In this document: one piece after another, positions 32,305 to 36,585 of the stretch
Position numbering within the stretch: the first letter of the stretch is position 1
Layout of the letters: every line of letters begins with the position of its first letter
Source of the DNA: Rickettsiales bacterium
GTDB lineage: Bacteria; Pseudomonadota; Alphaproteobacteria; Rickettsiales; JABIRX01
Direction of reading: 5' to 3'
DNA length: 36,585 nt
NCBI GenBank assembly: GCA_018659145.1
Contig: JABJNB010000067.1
Coordinates: forward strand, 1-36,585
Notes under the pieces: model-generated
Databases searched by the model: none
Told to the model about the DNA's origin: nothing
The model's input: the letters and a program-made list of their open reading frames with translations, nothing else
Made by a program: the position numbers and the translations under genes

Positions 32305-33255
32305 ATGAAAAAGATTTTAATTACAGGGGCATCTGGGCAAATAGGAACCGATTTAGTAGTTGGATTGCGTGGTAAATATGGTAGAGAAAATGTGATTGCT
32401 TCGGATATAAAATTAGACCGAGCACAAGAGTTAGAGCCATTTGAAGTTATAGATGTGTCGGATAAAGCTTTGTTAAAGTCGGTGATTGAAAAATATGAGA
32501 TTGATACAATCTTTCATTTAGCATCCCTACTTTCTGCAACTGGTGAGAAAAATCCATCTTTGTGCTGGAATATCAATATGGGTGGTCTACATAATATCCT
32601 GGAACTAGGCCGTGAGCTAAAGTTAGCAAAGATTATTAATGTTAGCTCAATTGCAGTATTTGGACCAACTTCACCTAAAGATAACACTCCGCAAGCAACT
32701 ATAATAGAGCCTAAAACTATGTATGGTATTACCAAGCTATCAGGCGAGTTATTATGTGATTATTATGTTAAAAACTTTGGTATGGATATCAGAGGACTGC
32801 GTTACCCTGGAATTATTAGCTCTAAAACCCTTCCAGGTGGCGGAACTACCGATTATGCTGTTGAGATATTCTATGACGCAATTAGTAAGCGTAGTTATGA
32901 ATGTTTTTTAAAAGAAGATACCATTCTACCATTCATGTATATTGATGATACTATCAGAGGCACGATTGAGCTTGCGGAAGCAGATTTCTCTAAGCTTAAA
33001 CATTATTCAAATTTTAATTTCTCAGCTGTGAGCTTTTCATGTGGTGAGTTAGCTCGTGAAATTCAAAAACATATCCCAGACTTCACTATTACTTATAAGC
33101 CAGATTTTAGGCAGGATATAGCTGATTCATGGCCAAGATCAATAGATGATAACCATGCAAGAGTTGAGTGGGGTTGGAAAGAGAATTTTGCTTTAGCTGA
33201 GATGACTAAAGATATGTTAGATAGGTTAACCGTTAAAATAGCAGGGGAGGCATGA
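32305..33255 (+). CDS. tdh: L-threonine 3-dehydrogenase, epimerase-like (SDR) type
   Basis: A 316-residue NAD-dependent extended short-chain dehydrogenase. It matches the UDP-galactose-epimerase-like threonine dehydrogenases (known from Flavobacterium and Cupriavidus), not the zinc-dependent E. coli Tdh. The Rossmann loop is TGASGQIGT (about residues 7-15), the catalytic pair Y140 and K144 (MYGITK), with Ser in NVSSIAVFGPT. Substrate-loop features LPGGGTTDYAVEIFY, DFRQDIADSWPRSIDD and MYIDDTIRGTIEL are typical. It oxidises threonine to 2-amino-3-ketobutyrate, the substrate of kbl, whose start overlaps its stop by 4 bases. Confidence 0.92.
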   Translation: MKKILITGASGQIGTDLVVGLRGKYGRENVIASDIKLDRAQELEPFEVIDVSDKALLKSVIEKYEIDTIFHLASLLSATGEKNPSLCWNINMGGLHNILELGRELKLAKIINVSSIAVFGPTSPKDNTPQATIIEPKTMYGITKLSGELLCDYYVKNFGMDIRGLRYPGIISSKTLPGGGTTDYAVEIFYDAISKRSYECFLKEDTILPFMYIDDTIRGTIELAEADFSKLKHYSNFNFSAVSFSCGELAREIQKHIPDFTITYKPDFRQDIADSWPRSIDDNHARVEWGWKENFALAEMTKDMLDRLTVKIAGEA

Positions 33256-34475
33256 TTAATCCGGAATTCTCAAAACAAATCAAAGGCGAATTAGCTGAGT
33301 TAAAGTCAGCTGGTCTTTACAAAAATGAATATCAAATTTCTTCTGCGCAAGCTGCGATAGTTGATATAACGGATTCAAATGGTAATAAAAAATTAGTACT
33401 TAACTTATGTGCTAATAATTATCTAGGTCTGGCTGATAATGATAAGGTGCGTAAGGCTGCTAAGGCTGCAATTGATCAATATGGCTTTGGTGCAGCATCT
33501 GTACGCTTTATTTGTGGCACGATGAATGTCCATAAAGAATTTGAACATCGGATGGCCGACTTTTTAGGTTATGAAGACGTAATTACTTATTCTTCATGCT
33601 TTGCAGCTAATGGTAGTGTGTTTCAAGCTTTATTTGAAAGCGAAGATGCGATTATCTCAGCTAACTTAAACCATGCTAGTTTGATTGATGGTATTAGGTT
33701 GTGTAAGGCTAAACGCTTCTTCTACGAATTTGATGATATGTCGGATTTAGAGGCCAAATGTAAAGAAGCGGTAGCTGCTGGTTCGAGATATAGAGTTGTT
33801 GTGACAGATGGAGTATTCTCAATGGATGGAGATATAGCGAAGTTGGAAGCAATTTGTAATATAGCTGAGAAATATGAGTGTTTAGTTATGGTAGATGATT
33901 CTCATGCCACAGGCTTTATTGGTGAAAATGGCCGTGGGACTATTGAATTATGCAATGTTATCTCTAGGGTTGATATTGTCTCATCCACGCTTGGAAAGGC
34001 ATTAGGTGGGGCTGGTGGAGGTTTTATTGCATCGACAAATGAGATAGTTGATAAGCTTCGAAATAAAAGTCGTGCTTATTTATTCTCCAACAATACGTTG
34101 CCTGCTGTGGCTGCAAGTAGCTTAGAGGTATTAAATATCATTGAAGAGTCTAAAGGTTTAATCAAGACTCTAGCTGATAACACCATGTATTTTAGAAATA
34201 AAATGGTTGAAGCTGGCTTTGACATTAGGCCGGGAATTCATCCTGTAGTACCAGTCATGCTTTATGATGCAAAACTTGCATCCAATATTGCGACAGAGCT
34301 GATAGAGGAAGAGGGCATCTATGTGATTGCTTTCTCATTTCCAGTAGTTCCAAACGACGAAGCACGCATCAGAGTCCAAATCTCTGCTGCTCACACGAAA
34401 GACCACCTCGATAGAGCAATAGCCTCGTTCATTCGCGTTGGTAAGAAATATAATGTGTTGAAGCCAATTTCTTAA
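33252..34475 (+). CDS. kbl: 2-amino-3-ketobutyrate CoA ligase (glycine C-acetyltransferase)
   Basis: A 407-residue PLP enzyme of the alpha-oxoamine synthase family that cleaves 2-amino-3-ketobutyrate with CoA to glycine and acetyl-CoA. The PLP lysine is K249 in STLGKALGGAGGG. Other markers are NLCANNYLGLA, YGFGAASVRFICGT, NHASLIDGIRL and MVDDSHATGF. The substrate partner tdh overlaps upstream (ATGA), which separates this from relatives such as ALA synthase or BioF. Full length and intact. Confidence 0.95.
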   Translation: MINPEFSKQIKGELAELKSAGLYKNEYQISSAQAAIVDITDSNGNKKLVLNLCANNYLGLADNDKVRKAAKAAIDQYGFGAASVRFICGTMNVHKEFEHRMADFLGYEDVITYSSCFAANGSVFQALFESEDAIISANLNHASLIDGIRLCKAKRFFYEFDDMSDLEAKCKEAVAAGSRYRVVVTDGVFSMDGDIAKLEAICNIAEKYECLVMVDDSHATGFIGENGRGTIELCNVISRVDIVSSTLGKALGGAGGGFIASTNEIVDKLRNKSRAYLFSNNTLPAVAASSLEVLNIIEESKGLIKTLADNTMYFRNKMVEAGFDIRPGIHPVVPVMLYDAKLASNIATELIEEEGIYVIAFSFPVVPNDEARIRVQISAAHTKDHLDRAIASFIRVGKKYNVLKPIS

Positions 34476-34514
34476 AATATTCTTAAGTAGGGGCCGCCCT
34501 GCAGGTTGTATAAC

Positions 34515-34536
34515 AATTATATTGTGACGCAGTCTG
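34515..34536. repeat. Dispersed AATTATATTGYGACRCAG repeat arm
   Basis: AATTATATTGTGACGCAGTC here matches the arms at 19206-19224 and, inverted, 19138-19156 and 32015-32036, and shares ACGCAGTCTG with 12341-12350. It lies in the gap after kbl, together with a GTAGGGGCCGCCC stretch recalling the GC-rich element at 28811. Confidence 0.6.
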
Positions 34537-34593
34537 AAGGGTAAAGTCCCCACATCTTGATCACAATCACAACTATCCTCAAATCTACTCGAT

Positions 34594-34965
34594 CTACCCT
34601 CTGTTTATAGAGCAGGTTTCGTCTAGTGCCTGATTATTTCTATCTTTAGCATGAAGATAGCTGGTCGCTTTACCAACTATTGAGCCAATAGAGAAGCATG
34701 TTTTAGGATCTACTTTTTCAGCCTCATGCTCTGAAAAATAATTTAAGATTACTCCTGTAGATACAGCAGCTCCGATTCCAACAGCTTTTCCTACACAATA
34801 TGCTAAGTTCTCTCTAGCTAGCGCTTTAGTAATATCACTATCTGGATCTGGGCACATATCTGGATATATGTTATCTATCATTCTATCGCATATAAAATGT
34901 GTTGCAAGCTCGCTAGCGCAAGCTACGGCCGCAACATAAGCGTAATTTTTTTTGTTGTCTCTCAT
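34594..34965 (-). CDS. Hypothetical protein with weak hydrophobic segments
   Basis: A 123-residue protein with two moderately hydrophobic helices (YAYVAAVACASELATHFI near residues 8-25 and CVGKAVGIGAAVSTGVIL near 57-74) and six cysteines, an unusually high number for this genome. The Gly/Ala-rich second segment could enter a membrane. No family is recognised, no partner gene is adjacent, and the only start is ATG at 34965. It may be a lineage-specific gene. Confidence 0.5.
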   Translation of the reverse strand: MRDNKKNYAYVAAVACASELATHFICDRMIDNIYPDMCPDPDSDITKALARENLAYCVGKAVGIGAAVSTGVILNYFSEHEAEKVDPKTCFSIGSIVGKATSYLHAKDRNNQALDETCSINRG

Positions 34966-35081
34966 GATCTATGTAAAAAGGTTGATAATAGTTGCGTTAT
35001 TCTAACAGTAAAGGGGGTATACTTCAACTAATTCTTTATGTAATTATTTTAGGACATTAGGAAGTTAGCTAACTAACTAAA

Positions 35082-35897
35082 TTAATTATAATCATTTCTG
35101 AGCTGTTTGAGGAATGGTTTTGTAGGTTGCAACAAATCAAAAAGCGACAGTTTTCTTATATCTTCTATCATGTAAGCGAGGGCATTTCCTTTACTTTTTA
35201 ATGCCATTACCATGTAATTATATGTTTTAAATTTTGTTGGAATTTCACGATATATTTCACCATTCTTACATAGGGCGCATTCTATTATAATAGGCTTTTG
35301 CTTTGTTTCTTGATCTAAATATAAATATGCAAAACCATTTTGTCTGACAGCTATGGTAGCAAGATCTAAATCTTGTTTAAACTTTGCCCCTAATAGCCTT
35401 ATATTTAGACCGTTTTTTTGAATTAGCTTTAAAGCATTATCTTGCTTGGTTAATAATTTTAAAGTGTCTATTAATTTTGCATTATGTAATGCTCTAGGAA
35501 ATTTTTTATCATCTGCAAGAATTTTCAGAGGTATTAAATTTACCACTTCTGCTGTTATGCCAGGGTGAGCATCTTCCATATAGCTTGCTTGTGTTAAAGA
35601 AAAAATAGTTAATTTTCTTAAAAGTGCAATATTATCTATTGTTGTGTAATTTTTAATAGAGCGTGGATCTTTTATTAGAGGTTCTTTGAGTTTTTTTATA
35701 GTTACATTTTGTGTTAATGTTTTATGTGAATAATCTAATAATATAGTTTCTTTTGCAGCTTTTGTATTATTATAATTTTCTGTAGGGTATTTTGGAGAAT
35801 CTTTGTTCTTAGCAAAAATTAATGCTATAAAAGTTAGGTATTCGCTGGATATTTTTTCTAGAAAATTTATAATTTTTATCTCTTTAGTATTTATCAT
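35082..35897 (-). CDS. Hypothetical protein with DUF4116-like repeat
   Basis: A 271-residue mostly helical protein. Residues about 168-196 (GAKFKQDLDLATIAVRQNGF) resemble one DUF4116 repeat, whose usual form is a short helix pair with D-x-E/L-hydrophobic-x-x-A-V-x-Q-N-G; such repeats are common in proteins of intracellular bacteria and protists. A second, looser match may lie just before (LIQKNGLNIRLLG). The N-terminal 40 residues include a hydrophobic helix (YLTFIALIFA) but no clear signal peptide. The gene is AT-rich and isolated. A secreted role is possible but unsupported. Confidence 0.6.
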   Translation of the reverse strand: MINTKEIKIINFLEKISSEYLTFIALIFAKNKDSPKYPTENYNNTKAAKETILLDYSHKTLTQNVTIKKLKEPLIKDPRSIKNYTTIDNIALLRKLTIFSLTQASYMEDAHPGITAEVVNLIPLKILADDKKFPRALHNAKLIDTLKLLTKQDNALKLIQKNGLNIRLLGAKFKQDLDLATIAVRQNGFAYLYLDQETKQKPIIIECALCKNGEIYREIPTKFKTYNYMVMALKSKGNALAYMIEDIRKLSLFDLLQPTKPFLKQLRNDYN

Positions 35898-36194
35898 TAT
35901 ACCTCATAAAGGCATCATCTTAAATTTGATTTTAGCATAAAATTAGGGCAAACCAATAAATAAAAATTAAGTAATGAGATTTATAAAGCTGTTCTATTTT
36001 TTATATAAGTTAATAACATATTTTAACTAAGTTAAATAATAATAATTAAAAAAGTTACACTTTTAATTAAAATATTACAAAAAGCAAAAAAATAAGTTAA
36101 CAAAAATAAGCAGAATTATAGAGTCTACAGATAGCCCATTTCCCGTAACATTAAGTATTAAAGAGTTCGAAATCATGAAGTGGATTTAGGGAAG
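35898..36194. other. AT-rich intergenic stretch
   Basis: About 300 bp of very AT-rich sequence with A and T runs. I see no gene, clear promoter or strong hairpin; the only open frame is the short one that begins at its right end. Confidence 0.5.
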
Positions 36195-36398
36195 ATGAGT
36201 TTTGTAGTAAAGCAATCAAATATAAAGGGTGACGATACTATTTTCCCTACTGACAAGATTGATGTCGAAAAATTTGAGCAAATAAGTGTTCAAGTTCAAA
36301 AGGTAGAAGAAGTAAAGGCATTAGCAGATGCAAAGACAGTAGCAGAAGCAAAGGATAGGGTTTCTAAGAATGTTTTAATATATAAACAAATATTATAG
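36195..36398 (+). CDS. Possible small hypothetical protein
   Basis: A 67-residue frame from ATG 36195 (GTG 36180 is an alternative). AGGGAAG lies directly before the ATG, too close for a good ribosome site. The peptide is charged and helical, with VQKVEEVKALADAKTVAEAK suggesting an amphipathic or coiled-coil helix, and lacks a signal peptide. No family is recognised. It could be a chance frame. Confidence 0.3.
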   Translation: MSFVVKQSNIKGDDTIFPTDKIDVEKFEQISVQVQKVEEVKALADAKTVAEAKDRVSKNVLIYKQIL

Positions 36399-36585
36399 TT
36401 ATTATCATATGATATTATCTATGTTAAATAATTAACATTTCTGGTTATGAAAGAAAAATCTATCAAGGGCGCGTCTCAAATCTAATTTAAATTTAAACTA
36501 TTTGCAAAAATTTTCATTTAATTCCCTTGGTCAGTAAATTACACAAATAATTCACTCTATTTTTTTAATATCTTATGAGTTTTAC

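Overview
The window is AT-rich bacterial DNA that looks like an obligate intracellular alphaproteobacterium of the order Rickettsiales, or a close relative. The evidence is the short (420-residue) prolyl-tRNA synthetase, the rickettsia-like MraZ, the low-GC codon use, the Nudix RppH next to proS, and intergenic spaces seeded with short dispersed palindromic repeats. This placement is inference from protein character; no 16S gene or other marker is present.

Region 1 (1-10941) is an accessory block of five same-strand genes with no recognisable function. Three are joined by 1-4 bp overlaps (a truncated Ser/Gly/Arg-repeat protein, a 108-aa protein and a 971-aa protein). After a 179-bp gap with a good promoter come a 931-aa and an 842-aa coiled-coil protein. 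The 971- and 931-aa proteins share a C-terminal module of roughly 600 residues but have unrelated N-termini. The 108-aa protein resembles part of the C-terminus of the first protein. The 842-aa protein ends in a hydrophobic Ala/Gly-rich segment. None has an evident signal peptide. This is the best candidate for an undescribed system, probably large disordered and coiled-coil proteins made together, perhaps secreted effectors or a cytoplasmic assembly.

Region 2 (11007-19680) is mixed: a RhuM-family gene whose likely promoter starts inside a palindromic repeat, trmB, a tight operon of a 57-aa membrane peptide, rppH and proS, a HAD phosphatase, a small membrane protein, a thrC-tgt pair and a small exported protein. 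Repeat-rich spacers lie at 12.0-12.4 kb and 16.1-16.5 kb.

Region 3 (19930-30111) is a division and cell-wall (dcw) cluster: mraZ, rsmH, ftsL, ftsI, murE, mraY, murD, ftsW, murG. murF is absent between murE and mraY. A sigma70-type promoter precedes mraZ and is overlapped by four boxes spaced exactly 10 bp apart, the pattern of a MraZ operator. ftsI has an extended -10 box so close to its ATG that a leaderless mRNA is likely. Inverted copies of a roughly 100-bp repeat bracket ftsI to murG.

Region 4 (30337-36585) holds a U32-family protein of the tRNA-hydroxylation (TrhP/YegQ) type, an overlapping tdh-kbl pair that converts threonine to glycine and acetyl-CoA, and then orphan hypothetical genes, one with a DUF4116-like repeat. 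With thrC in the same window, both a synthetic and a degradative step of threonine metabolism are present, which is notable for a reduced genome. No tRNA, rRNA, CRISPR array, transposase or integrase was seen.
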